Of a stretch of DNA of 64,000 bases, positions 23,926-34,720 are shown in pieces. The DNA lies in NCBI RefSeq assembly GCF_022201045.2, contig NC_068562.1, positions 24,572,501 to 24,636,500 of the forward strand, read 5' to 3'. The translations under genes and the position numbers were made by a program. Position 1 is the stretch's first letter; the number at the start of each line of letters is the position of its first letter. Origin of the DNA: Citrus sinensis (taxonomy: Eukaryota; Streptophyta; Magnoliopsida; Sapindales; Rutaceae). The notes under the pieces were generated by a model. The model was not told the origin of the DNA and did no database searches. It saw only the letters and a list, made by a program, of their open reading frames with translations.

Positions 23926-25378
23926 ACAGTATATCTATCAACCTATCATCATAGAAACCTCATCACACCTCGTAATCAAATCAAACAAACAGAGGCTAAT
24001 TCAATTGCATAATCCAAACTAAGTGACCAAAATCAAATGATTAACAGCAAAGTAGAGAGTTGATATCATCTAATACAAAACCCTACAAATCTCTAAAACC
24101 TTCAATAAAAGAAACCCTAATTTTCTCACCAAATCAGTAACTCACAGCTCCTCAGTATTCCAATTCAAATGTCAGTACCGGAGGCCTCTAGAATCACACT
24201 TCTCGATCAGAAAACCCTAGTTCTGGCGACACAAGACGAGCAAGTGAAATTCTCTGACCTGCTTTTTTCTCGAGAAGAATCAAACGGAGATTTTCAGCGA
24301 ATAACAGAAATGATCGCGGATTTTTGTTTCTGTTAAAAACGTTGGTTTAGGGAGAGAAGAGAAAATTATTCTTGCATAGGCAGTGGAAATTATTAAGATA
24401 ATGCGAGAAAAGCTGATGGATCGCGAAACGCAAACGACGTCGTTTCAAATGCTGGTGAGGTGGCGCATGGTGGTGATGGTGGAGGGAGGTGATGGGTGGA
24501 GGTCTTCGCTTTCTATGTTGTTGGAGAAAGAGAAACGAAAGTGAGGTAATAATTTATTTATTTATTTAAATTTTATAATTTTTGAATCATTTTTAATTTA
24601 ATATTGTTGAATTTTGGGTTATGCTAACTTGCGCTGTGGGATCGAGAGGGGGGGTGCGTGCGCGCCACTTACGGGTGGATTTTCGTTTTCGTTTTCCCTC
24701 CAAAGTAACGTCAGAGAAAACGCATTATTGCGAATTTTGAAATTTAAATTTATAATAATAATAATTAATTGAACTTCATTTTTTTCTTTTTTTCCACTTA
24801 TTATGACTATTATCATTTATCTAAATTTACCCTTACAAATAATAAAAATTTTCTTTAAAAAATTTAGTTTATTGAAAGTAATATTTCAATCTTCATTCAT
24901 AAGTAAAATATATTAATTACATATTTGTTGTATGTATATATTATAGGCATATTATGAAAATATAAATAATTGTGATGTGCAGTATTAAGTGATACATTAA
25001 GTATTATAACTCATCAGGTAGGGCATGCTTGTTAAACGTCTCAAAAGTGAACGTTTGTAATCTTTGCCTAAATGGGGAAATGTTTGAATGGGAAGCCAAC
25101 ATTATAACCTAAAATTATCCGTATTAAATATACTTATTTCTTGGACTATAAAATTTAATCTCGTTATTCATTTTGACTTTTAAAGACATAAATGTTAAAT
25201 AATAATGTTTAAACTTTTTTATTTATAAAAGCAAACAAGTTATTGCTTATATTAAGATATTAAAAAATAAAAAATAAGCATGTCATTAAGATAATTATAT
25301 TCACATCCATTTACCTTTCAATCAAAGCCGTACACATTTAGATTTCAGACAAAAGAACAAGCACTACCTAAGTGTGTT
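23926..25378. promoter_or_regulatory. 5' leader and promoter side of PI4K-beta, then AT-rich spacer
   Basis: About 23926-24340 is probably 5' leader with an intron (CTGTAG acceptor two bases before the ATG) and contains AAACCCTA-type motifs common in plant leaders. AACGACGTCGTTTC at about 24432 is a palindromic ACGTC element of a type frequent in plant core promoters. 24540-25378 is AT-rich with no gene seen. Confidence 0.4.
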
Positions 25379-25387
25379 ATTTTTTTT

Positions 25388-26392
25388 AGGGGTGTTCAGA
25401 ATCCAATCTAATCCACTTAATCTATTTGATCCGCAAAAATCTGATCCGTTGATTGGTGGATCGGATTGAATTTGAAAATTTTAAAATTCGCAGTCAATGA
25501 ATTGGATATGAATTTACTTTTATAAATCCGTAAAAATCCGTGAATCCGTAAAAAAAATATTTATTTAATTAAAAAAATAAAACTCATAAATGTAGCAATG
25601 TTACTTACTAATAAATTAATTAATTAGAGTATATTTAAATTAACACAATATTATATCTTATTCGATAACAATATAAAATAAAAATAATTAAATATTTGAA
25701 TAATTAAATAAGCAAAAATAACTTCCTAAACATTGAAAATTCTAAAGCAAAACAAAAACCCTAAGCCAAACAAAACATTTTGGCATATAACACCAAATCT
25801 CTACCCTACCGAACACACAAGCCATCACTGTTTCACTTCACCACTTGAGGTAATTAAGTTTAATTTCTTACTTTCTTTTCAAGCTCTTCAAGTTTCTTAA
25901 TTTCTTCCTATTACATCCAAGCTCTCAAGTTTCAACATTTAAATTCATAATTTTAGTTAATTTTCATGTATTGAGATAAACAAATGAAATTTTTTTTGGA
26001 GTATTATATTTTAAAATTTTGAATGGATTATTCTATCTTTATTTAAACAATTAATTTATTTAAATCTTGTTCAATTTTGAATTTAATTGGTAGTAAAGTT
26101 ATTTTTACATTAGATTTTTTAATTTAATAAATTATTTGTATATTAATTTTTTTAATTTAATTACTTAGTAGATTGGGCAAAAAAAAATAATTCATAAATC
26201 AATCTGCCAAATGGTGGATTGGATATGGATTGGGTTAAATCCGGAGTTGATCCACATACATATGGATTGGATTTGGATTGAGTTTCATTAATCCGTGGAT
26301 TAGATTGGATTGAAAATTTAAACTTCATAAAATCGTGGATCGGATATGAATTGATGTCCAATCCGCAAAATATGATCCGCGAACACCCCTAA
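25388..26392. mobile_element. Mutator-like non-autonomous DNA element, copy 1 (about 1.0 kb)
   Basis: The left end reads AGGGGTGTTCAGAATCCAAT and the right end GATCCGCGAACACCCCTAA, so the termini are inverted. Both subterminal regions are dense in GGAT/ATCC words such as TGGATTGGAT and ATCCGCAAAA. Flanks share ATTTTTTTT (25379-25387 and 26393-26401), a possible 9-bp target duplication but low-complexity. No transposase frame is seen. The interior (about 25740-25980) contains AAAACCCTAAGCC and a CT-rich stretch ending TTGAGGTAATT, resembling a gene leader and first donor site, possibly captured or from the parent element. Confidence 0.75.
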
Positions 26393-26401
26393 ATTTTTTT
26401 T

Positions 26402-27280
26402 TATCCATTGTTGATATACTAATTTTAACAATGTAAATATAGTTTACTATTGTACAAATTTTCAGCTAATAATTTTTTGTAATATTACAAAAATTAGAAA
26501 CCAATTGAGCTAGCCCAATTCGAACCACATACTTCTTACTTTAACTCCAAAAGATTTTAATAATTGAATCAAATAGCGCCTAGATTTTTTTTTTTTGGGT
26601 AATGAATTATCACAAATTTTTGCAATAAATTTTTTTTCATTATTTGTGTTTCATCAATCACAGCAAATTTTATCATTTCATCAATCACAGCAAATTTTAT
26701 CATTGATCAAATGATCAATAAGGTTGATCACGATAAATTTGAATCGGAAAAAGTATGAATAGGAGGAGCTTTGTTATCAAATATTTTGTGAATATTAATA
26801 TGCTTCAGTCACAAGTCTATTGATGTTTATATAGTACTAACCCAATTCACATTAAAGATCAACGATATTGCCCTAGTAAGTTAATTAGTTATCATTTAGT
26901 TATTACACATTTCATGTCATGAGAAGAATAAAAATAAATCAAGACATATCAAGTGTGTTGTATTAGGTCTTCTAAATGTGCAATTAATTATAAAGACTTT
27001 AAGTTATGCATGTTGAGCCCATATTTATGATCTCACCATGTTTGGTCAATCTATCTAAGTAAGTGCTATCATATGAAATGTACAAAAATTTGGTATGTGA
27101 TTATTGATTCCTATCGTGTTTGGTCAATCTGTCTAATCAATTGCTATCTTTGAAAAGTATGAAAAATTTGGTATCTGATTATTGATTATTTTTTCTTTAC
27201 AAGGAAACAAATCATACTTTTTTTTCTTTTGTTTAATAAATTGTCTTCCTCATTTTATTGGCTTAAAAAAGCACATGTTT
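26402..27280. other. AT-rich intergenic DNA, no gene seen
   Basis: No supported coding frame. A short duplication, TTTCATCAATCACAGCAAATTTTATC, occurs twice in tandem at about 26648-26703. Two related sentences around ATGTTTGGTCAATCT and GTGTTTGGTCAATCT occur near 27039 and 27117. Confidence 0.5.
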
Positions 27281-27282
27281 TA

Positions 27283-27426
27283 TAGGGATCAGGCTACGGT
27301 GCAATTATGGTACCATGCCACAGTTGCATCTAGTCGTTGGATGGACTTAGATTGGTGTGGTTCATTGACATCCAACGGCTGTATGCAACTGTGGCACAAT
27401 ACCACAGTTGCACCACAGGTTTCCCC
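27283..27426. mobile_element. Short inverted-repeat (MITE-like) element
   Basis: The two arms are near reverse complements: left ACGGTGCAATTATGGTACCA then TGCCACAGTTGCATC, right TGCAACTGTGGCACAATACC then ACAGTTGCACC. The arms of about 60 bp flank a short centre (TTGGATGGAC... CATCCAACGG, itself inverted), so the whole can fold as a hairpin. No clear target duplication. Confidence 0.6.
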
Positions 27427-27737
27427 TATTTCATAGTTCAAGTTTTAATTTTAACAGTTCAATGAAGTGAGAATTTTGTGTGTGTTAAAAAGATGAAAAG
27501 TTTCCATTTTCTTCATTAATTATTTCTGCACATCAGTTGAAAAGATGGAAATGGCTTCTTAGCTCATAATATATTTTTGAAAACTTCGGACCCAGCAAAT
27601 TGTTAATGAATGGAGCTTCTAACACCTTTAAAAATCCTTGTGAAACTCACTTTTAATTATATTTCTTGTAATACTAAAAATATCATTTTCTTCTTAAACT
27701 CATGTGCATTGATATATTTTTTTCTCAGTTTTCCCAA

Positions 27738-28731
27738 TCTATATATTTGTATAAAGTTTAGATTACAAGAGGTGACGTAGCATCACCATTTCTCATCTTT
27801 ATATATTCTCTATTATCTAATAAATAGAGAAATTTTCTTTCAGATTTGACTTTTCATCTTCTCATAATTAATTTGACTATTATTACACAATCAATATGTA
27901 ACAGTTCATCAAAAGACTCACTATCTTCTCTAATTGAAACCTTCTTGATCATAAATTAAGTAATAATTTATAAACATTTTTAATTACTCTTCTCCTCTGC
28001 CTCACCTTAATTTATAAATAGTAACAAAAAATATGATATCCCACGTAAACATAAACACAGCATAAAAGAATAGAAAATAGCAATGGCTCTAAAACATGTA
28101 TTTTTTATTTTAGTCCTCACTTGCTTGATCATGGCAAATATTGCAAATGCAATCAGCAGGAATGATCGCCTCAACAATAATATGAAACCAGGCTACGATC
28201 TTACAATAAGACTTGAAGCTAGCGGAGGTGTAATAGAGTACTGAAACGCGTTAATAGAGCTGAAATCATGCTCAAATGAGATTCTTATATTCTTCCTTAA
28301 TAGTTATGCTGTTATTGGCCCTGACTGTTACCGCGCTATTGATATCATCACCCGTAATTGCGGGTCTGCAATGCTTACCTCTCTCAAATTCACTGCCGAA
28401 GAAGGGAACATACTGAGAGGCTACTGTGATGCATCTTCTGCTCCTTCTCCAGGTGGCCTCGCGGTAATATATCAGCCTCAAGTTTCCAAGGTTTTGGCTT
28501 AGACAAGGTGCATCTATGGCACTTCTATTTCTGTGGTGTTAATTTAGCTAATCCAATTTTAAATAATTAAAAAAGTCTTTTTGGTTTTAGCTTTGCTTTA
28601 TTTTTTTCATTTTTTTTTGGAAGTCTTGCCTTTTAATCAAATAGAATAAATCGTTAAAAGCAGAATAAGAAAAAAAAAGATAATACTAATTTTTTTTTCA
28701 AAATCACGTGAAGCGTGGTTCTATTACCTAG
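27738..28731 (+). mobile_element. Helitron-like element, copy A, carrying an EC1-type pseudogene
   Basis: The 5' end is A|TCTATATATTTG; the 3' end has a small hairpin (CACG TGAAG CGTG) followed by TTCTATTACCTAG|T, matching the TC...CTRR rule with insertion between A and T and no target duplication. The first 160 bp and last 80 bp match two other copies in this window (37.4-38.05 and 44.64-45.29 kb), but the interior differs and holds the pseudogene at 28083-28502. No Rep/helicase frame, so non-autonomous. Confidence 0.7.
28083..28502 (+). pseudogene. EGG CELL 1 (EC1)/prolamin-like secreted protein, pseudogene
   Basis: A 140-codon frame from ATG 28083 to TAG 28500 is open except for TGA at codon 54 (28242). 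It starts with a signal peptide (LKHVFFILVLTCLIMANIAN). SCSNEI, GPDCYRAIDIITRNC and FTAEEGNILRGYCD match EC1, the gamete-attachment activating proteins secreted by the egg cell. The stop replaces the Trp of the family CWNAL motif (TGG to TGA). Two of six family cysteines are lost: EYxNAL for ECWNAL and DCY for DCC, the changes expected from G-to-A transitions. Its upstream DNA (28000-28080) still looks promoter-like. It lies wholly inside a Helitron-like element, which suggests capture; a decayed gene invaded at both sides is less likely. Confidence 0.8.
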
Positions 28732-30130
28732 TATCAAATAAATGGTAAACATGAAAACACTAACATCCAAGAGTCCACAACAATCTCATTATCAATATTG
28801 TAAAAACTTATACAGTATTATAGAGAAATCCTAAAAAACAAAGTTTAGAGAATAGGTATGTTAAATAGGCATTAAAAATAATATATCATTCATGATCAAT
28901 TATATAATAGTCCTTAATATTATATAAAATAATGGGTATTTTAATCTAAGATATTAAATTTTATTAAAACATTCGTGATTAAATATTTTTTATGTTACAA
29001 GCAATCTCATCAATGAGTTTATCGATGTACCTATGACATTTACTTAAGTATATGTACTTAGTTGTGTTATTTATTAGTGTTATATTATATATAATTAATT
29101 TTACAATTACAACTTATTTATTTGATTTGTGTTAAATAACTTACTTGATATTACATTTTATACTTATGGTAATAGATTTTGGAAGATTTATTTAAAAAAA
29201 ATTATCACATTACAAATTTTAAAGAAGGGTTGAAAAGTAATTTTAAATAAAATATGTTATATAAGTAAAATTACTTCAAACTCTACGGGTGGTCATAATT
29301 ATTTCACAAAAATTTTCAAACCATTTACCATTATTTTTAATTTTTTTAGTACAAATATTATATAATATTGATTAAATTAAATAGTGCACAATTAAAATAT
29401 TGTTGATACTGTAATTTTTTTTATAGCATCATAGAGAAATCCCAAAATTAAATATTACATGTAAGATAATTATAAATTAAAGAAATGCCTAAAAAATAGG
29501 TTGTTCTATAATATGTAATTCAAAAATTTTATTAATTAGAGTGTTGTTGGAGAAATAATTAAAAATAGGTTCCACCTATGCTTAAAAGTTAAATCAGCCC
29601 TATAATTGATTATTTATAAAATATTTTAAATAATAATCAAATTATAATGACATCAATGATAATTAAATAAACAAATCAAATTACTCATACTTGTTTAGTG
29701 ACAATATAAAGACGGCTAACACAAAAGTTAAATTTAAAATAAATTAGTATTAAATAGTCATTGTTACAATAAACAAATGTAAATTATTAAAATTATATAA
29801 CATTACATACGAGATTTTTTTTATTGTCTATTAAATAAAAGTATAAAACTGTTTAAATATTTGATTAATAATTAATCATCAAACAATTTTAAAATATTTC
29901 ATATAATAATTCAACTGATAAAAAATAAATAACCCAACTGATTACTCATGCTTGACTTTAGTGGCAGAAACGCGTGGATCGGCGTGGTAGTGTTTTGGTC
30001 GTCGCTAGCTGTTTAATTATTGGTGCTGATAAAAAACAAAGCTTCGTTTTTTGTGTACAACATTTCACATTGCATTCTCTTGCTTGCTCTTACTCTTCAT
30101 TCACAAATCACAACCACAAACTAGACTTTG
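28732..30130. other. Very AT-rich spacer and promoter side of the NLR gene
   Basis: No gene seen to about 29950. Two diverged stretches with TAGAGAAATCC near 28821 and 29432 hint at an old repeat. The last 180 bp (from CGCGTGGATCGGCGTGGTAG near 29970) are less AT-rich, with CT-rich runs expected of a plant leader. Confidence 0.45.
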
Positions 30131-30205
30131 TTCAATTTCTGCGCACCTTTTTCTTCTTCATTTTTCATATTTTACTCTGTTTCCTTCAACCACGAAAAAA
30201 AAAAA

Positions 30206-33200
30206 ATGTCATTCATCGGTGAGGCTGTGCTTACTGTGTCAGTTGAGTTGCTGATCGAAAAGCTGGCTTCAGAGGGACTTGAACTGTTCACACGGCATGA
30301 GAAGTTGAGGGCTGATTTCATCGAGTGGAAGGGAATGTTGGAGATGATTCAGGCAGTGCTTGCTGATGCTGAGGATAGGCAGACAAAGGACAAGGCTGTG
30401 AAGAAATGGCTCGACAATCTTCAGAACTTGGCTTATGATGCTGAAGACGTGTTGGATGAGCTCGAAACTGAAGCTCTGCGGAGGGAGTTGCTGCTTCAAG
30501 AACCACCTGCTCCTTATCAACCCAGTACTAGCACGAGTAAGTTTCGTAAGATCATTCCTACTTGCTGCACCAATTTTAGCCCTCGATCTATTCAGTTTGA
30601 ATCCAAAATGGTATCGAAAATAGAAGAGGTCACTGGTCGGCTGCAGAGTATTATTTCAACGCAAAAAGACCTGCTGACAATGAAAAATGTAATTTCAGAT
30701 GGGAAGTCTGGAATAAATGTCGGGCAAAGATTACCCACAACATCTTTGGTGAACGAAGCCGAAGTTTATGGCAGGGAAAAAGATAAGGAGGCAATTGTTG
30801 AGTTGTTGTTGAGGGATGATTCAAGAGCTGATGATGGATTCTCTGTTATTTCTATTAAGGGGTTGGGCGGCGTTGGGAAGACAACTCTTGCTCAGCTTGT
30901 CTATCAAGATGAACGAGTGCAACGTCATTTTCAGATCAAATCGTGGACTTGTGTCTTTGAGGATTTCGATGTTTTTAGGGTTTCAAAATTGATCCTAAAT
31001 TCCATTGCTAGTGATCAGTGTACGGACAAAGATGATTTAAATTTGCTCCAAGAGAAACTGAAGAAGCAATTATCTGGTAAGAAATTTTTGGTCGTTTTGG
31101 ATGATGTGTGGAACGAAAATTACAATTCTTGGAGAGCCCTGAGCTGTCCATTTGGTGCTGGTGCATTCGGAAGTAAGATTGTCGTCACACATCGCAATCA
31201 GGGTGTTGCAGAAACAATGAGAGCTGTTTCAACAAAAACATTGAAAGAGTTGTCGGACGATGATTGTTTGCGTGTGCTCATTCAACACTCCTTAGGGGCT
31301 CGGGATTTCAACATTCCTCAATCCTTGAAGGAAGTTGCAGAGAAGATAGTGAAGAAGTGCAAAGGATTGCCTTTGGCTGCGAAAACTCTTGGCGGCCTTT
31401 TACGAGGCAAAGATGACTTGAATGACTGGGAATTTCTGCTCAATGCTAACATATGGGATTTACAAGAGGACAAATGTGATATTGTACCAGCCCTAAGAGT
31501 GAGCTACCATTTTCTTCCTCCACAGTTGAAACAGTGCTTCGCATACTTCTCATTGTTTCCCAAAGATTATGATTTTCAGGAAGAGGAGATAATTTTATTG
31601 TGGACGGCTGAAGGTTTCTTGGATCAAGAATACAATGGAAGGAAAATGGAAGATTTGGGCCGCGAGTTCGTTCGGGAGTTACATTCAAGGTCATTAGTTC
31701 AACAGTCAAGTAAAAATGCATCCCGGTTTGTGATGCATGATCTAATCAACGACCTTTCTCGGTGGGCTGCAGGGGAGCTATACTTCAGAATAGAGGATAC
31801 ATTAGCAGGTGAAAACCGACAAAAGTTTTCTCAAAGTCTTCGTCATTTTTCGTACATTCATGGAGAATATGATGGCGAAAAGAGGTTGAAGTCCGTCTCT
31901 GATGTGGAGCGTTTGCGAACCTTTTTGCCAGTAAATTTGTCAGATTACAGGCGCAATTATTTGGCTTGGAGTGTTCTTCAGAGGCTGTTGAATCTCCCAC
32001 GCCTAAGGGTCTTTTCATTGCATGGGTATCACATCTCCAAGCTACCAAATGAAATTGGAAATTTGAAGCATTTACGCTTTCTAAACTTGTCAAGAACTAA
32101 TATTCAGATTTTACCAGAGTCAATTAACTCACTGTACAACTTGCATACAATTTTATTGGAAGACTGTCGTCGGCTCAAGAAGTTGTGTAAAAACATGGGA
32201 AACCTAATGAAATTGCATCATCTAAGAAATCCTAATGTTCATTCATTGGAAGAAATGCCGAAGGGATTCGGTAAATTGACTTGTCTCTTGACGTTGAGTA
32301 GATTTGTTGTGGGAAAAGACAGTGGTTCTGGGCTGCGAGAGTTAAAGTCTTTGATGCATCTTCAGGGGACGCTGCAAATTTCAAAGTTGGAGAATGTGAA
32401 AGACGTTGGCGATGCCAGTGAGGCTCAGTTAAACACCAAGGTGAATCTTAAAGCTTTATTGCTTGAATGGCGTGATTGGAACCGTGTCAACCAAAGACGG
32501 GGTAACCTTAGTGATGTGATGGAGCTGGACTTTAAAATTGAAATTCGAGTGCTTGACATGCTAAAACCTCATCAAAAGCTAGAGGAGCTCACCATCGCAG
32601 GCTATGGTGGTACAAAATTTCCAACTTGGTTAGGAGATTCCTCATTCTCAAAATTGATGCTCCTAAGATTTGAAGGTTGCGGCATGTGTACATCCTTGCC
32701 ATCAGTTGGGCAACTACCACTTTTAAAGCATCTTGAGATAAGTAGAATGGATACAGTAAAGAGCGTGGGTCCAGAATTTTATGGGAACAGTTGCTCAGTG
32801 CCATTTCCGTCACTGGAGACTCTGTGTTTTAAGGATATGCAGGAATGGGAAGAGTGGATTCCTTGTGGATCTGGTCGAGAAGGGTTTCCAAAGCTACGAA
32901 TGCTTTCTCTTGTAAGATGTTCTAAACTGCAAGGATCATTGCCCGAACGTCTTACTTTACTGGAGACGCTGGCCATCAAAAGTTGTGAACAGTTGCTTGT
33001 GACAATTCATTGTCTTCCAGCTCTCAGAGAATTACAAATGGATGGATGTAAAAGGGTGGTGTTCAGCAGCCCAATCGACCTCAGTTCATTGAAATCAGTG
33101 GTTTTAAGGCGTATGCCAGGTCTGTTTGAGAAAGGGCTACCTAAATTGGCAAATTTAAAGATTGGTTATGGTCGAGAGCAAACATATTTATGGCAGAGAT

Positions 33201-34720
33201 GGCAGAGTGAAACTCAGTTACTGCAAGATATTAGCTCCCTTAAACGGTTGCAGATTTCAGGTTGTCCCCAGATTTTTTCCTTGGTCACAGAGGAAGTACA
33301 TGACCAACAACAGCCAGAGTTGCAGTGCAGGCTGGAATTGAGTCATTGTGAAGACCTTACAAAGCTACCACAAGCATTGCTCACCCTCACTGCCCTTAGA
33401 GAGATGCGGATAGATGGCTGCGCTTCACTTGTTTCCTTTTCTCAGGCTTCTCTGCCTTCCCAGTTGCGAAAACTTATAATCTCAAGTTGCGGTGTAGTTG
33501 AATCCTTACCTGAGGCATGGAGGCACAACTCCGACTCACCTCTTCAGATTTTGAATATTCGATTGTGTGGTTCACTTGTTTCATTTCCAGAGGTTGCTCT
33601 GCCTTCCCAGTTGAGAGCAGTTAGATTTATAGAATGCAAAGCTCTGGAATCCTTACCTGAGGCATGGATGCAAAATAGCAATACATCTCTTGAAAGTTTG
33701 AAATTTAAAAGATGTGATTCTTTGACATATATTGCCAGAATCCAGCTATCCCCGAGCCTAAAGCGGCTGATTATCAAACGGTGTCCTAATTTAAGGACTT
33801 TGACCCTCAAACAGGACATCCGCCGTAGCAGCAGTGGGTCCACCTCCCTCACACCCTTTTCTTCAGAAAACGAGTTACCTGACACTCTGGAGCACCTTGA
33901 GGTCACTCATTGCTCGAATCTTGCTTTCTTGTCATGGAATGGAAATCTACCTCGGGCTCTTAAGTACCTTTATGTCAAAGACTGCTCAAAGCTAGAGTCA
34001 TTAGCAGACAGGTTGGACAACACATCCCTTGAAGAAATCACTATTTCATGTTTGGAAAATCTAAAATCATTACCTGACGGTTTGCATAATCTCCACCATC
34101 TTCAAAGGATTTGGATATTTGGATGCCCAAATTTTGAGTCATTTCCCGAAGGAGGATTGCCTTCTACGAAACTGACTCGGCTCACGATCTGGAACTGCAA
34201 GAATTTGAAGGCCTTACCCAACTGCATGCACAATCTCACCTCTCTTCTGCATTTAGAAATAAGAGAGTGTCCTAGCTTGGTATCTTTCCCAGAGGATGGT
34301 TTTCCCACCAACCTTCAATCACTTGTGGTTGATGATCTGAAGATATCAAAGCCATTGTTCGAGTGGGGATTGGACAGATTGGCCTCTCTCAGGGAATTAC
34401 GAATTAGAGGAGGATGCCCAGACCTGGTGTTATCTCCCCGGTTTCCTGCCTCTCTAATCCAACTGGGAATTTCAGATATGCCAAATCTGAAACGCCTATC
34501 CTCAATTGGTGAAAACCTCACTCCATTGGAAACTCTGGATCTCAATAATTGTCCGAAGCTCAAATACTTTTCAAAGCAGGGTCTGCCCAAATCACTTTTG
34601 CGACTAGACATCGATGATTGCCCGTTGATGGAAAAAAGGTGCAGAAATGATAAAAGAAAATATTGGCCCATGATTAAACGCGTACCTTATGTCAGTATTA
34701 ATGACAGATTGCTTTTTTGA
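30206..34720 (+). CDS. CC-NB-LRR (NLR) disease-resistance protein, RPP13-like protein 1 type, 1504 aa
   Basis: An intracellular immune receptor of the Rx-N coiled-coil class. It is one uninterrupted exon. I start at ATG 30206 (MSFIGEAVLTVSVELLIEKL, the usual class start); the longer frame upstream has only a TTG. Residues about 1-170 are the coiled coil with EDVLDELETEALRREL. NB-ARC motifs in order: P-loop GLGGVGKTTL (219-228), kinase-2 FLVVLDDVW (Asp299/300), RNBS-B GSKIVVTHRN (usually TTR, here THR), GLPL (387-390), RNBS-D CFAYFSLFPKDYDF and MHDL (510-513). About 900 residues of irregular LRRs follow, with many repeats of the 'L..L.I..C..L.SLPE' kind, ending near 1490. All ATP-switch motifs are present, so the protein is probably functional. 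AATAAA at 34811 is a likely poly(A) signal. An MHD-intact, P-loop-intact member of this size fits the R3a/I2-like clade; specificity is unknown. Confidence 0.95.
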   Translation: MSFIGEAVLTVSVELLIEKLASEGLELFTRHEKLRADFIEWKGMLEMIQAVLADAEDRQTKDKAVKKWLDNLQNLAYDAEDVLDELETEALRRELLLQEPPAPYQPSTSTSKFRKIIPTCCTNFSPRSIQFESKMVSKIEEVTGRLQSIISTQKDLLTMKNVISDGKSGINVGQRLPTTSLVNEAEVYGREKDKEAIVELLLRDDSRADDGFSVISIKGLGGVGKTTLAQLVYQDERVQRHFQIKSWTCVFEDFDVFRVSKLILNSIASDQCTDKDDLNLLQEKLKKQLSGKKFLVVLDDVWNENYNSWRALSCPFGAGAFGSKIVVTHRNQGVAETMRAVSTKTLKELSDDDCLRVLIQHSLGARDFNIPQSLKEVAEKIVKKCKGLPLAAKTLGGLLRGKDDLNDWEFLLNANIWDLQEDKCDIVPALRVSYHFLPPQLKQCFAYFSLFPKDYDFQEEEIILLWTAEGFLDQEYNGRKMEDLGREFVRELHSRSLVQQSSKNASRFVMHDLINDLSRWAAGELYFRIEDTLAGENRQKFSQSLRHFSYIHGEYDGEKRLKSVSDVERLRTFLPVNLSDYRRNYLAWSVLQRLLNLPRLRVFSLHGYHISKLPNEIGNLKHLRFLNLSRTNIQILPESINSLYNLHTILLEDCRRLKKLCKNMGNLMKLHHLRNPNVHSLEEMPKGFGKLTCLLTLSRFVVGKDSGSGLRELKSLMHLQGTLQISKLENVKDVGDASEAQLNTKVNLKALLLEWRDWNRVNQRRGNLSDVMELDFKIEIRVLDMLKPHQKLEELTIAGYGGTKFPTWLGDSSFSKLMLLRFEGCGMCTSLPSVGQLPLLKHLEISRMDTVKSVGPEFYGNSCSVPFPSLETLCFKDMQEWEEWIPCGSGREGFPKLRMLSLVRCSKLQGSLPERLTLLETLAIKSCEQLLVTIHCLPALRELQMDGCKRVVFSSPIDLSSLKSVVLRRMPGLFEKGLPKLANLKIGYGREQTYLWQRWQSETQLLQDISSLKRLQISGCPQIFSLVTEEVHDQQQPELQCRLELSHCEDLTKLPQALLTLTALREMRIDGCASLVSFSQASLPSQLRKLIISSCGVVESLPEAWRHNSDSPLQILNIRLCGSLVSFPEVALPSQLRAVRFIECKALESLPEAWMQNSNTSLESLKFKRCDSLTYIARIQLSPSLKRLIIKRCPNLRTLTLKQDIRRSSSGSTSLTPFSSENELPDTLEHLEVTHCSNLAFLSWNGNLPRALKYLYVKDCSKLESLADRLDNTSLEEITISCLENLKSLPDGLHNLHHLQRIWIFGCPNFESFPEGGLPSTKLTRLTIWNCKNLKALPNCMHNLTSLLHLEIRECPSLVSFPEDGFPTNLQSLVVDDLKISKPLFEWGLDRLASLRELRIRGGCPDLVLSPRFPASLIQLGISDMPNLKRLSSIGENLTPLETLDLNNCPKLKYFSKQGLPKSLLRLDIDDCPLMEKRCRNDKRKYWPMIKRVPYVSINDRLLF

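Noticed and set aside
28083..28502. A working EC1 gene
   Set aside because: TGA at codon 54 and loss of two conserved cysteines make a functional product unlikely.
30128..30205. 26-residue extension of the NLR
   Set aside because: It would start at TTG and is leader-like; MSFIGEAVL at 30206 is the usual start of the class.
31446..34671. Several minus-strand frames within the NLR
   Set aside because: They are shadows of a strongly supported coding exon on the other strand.
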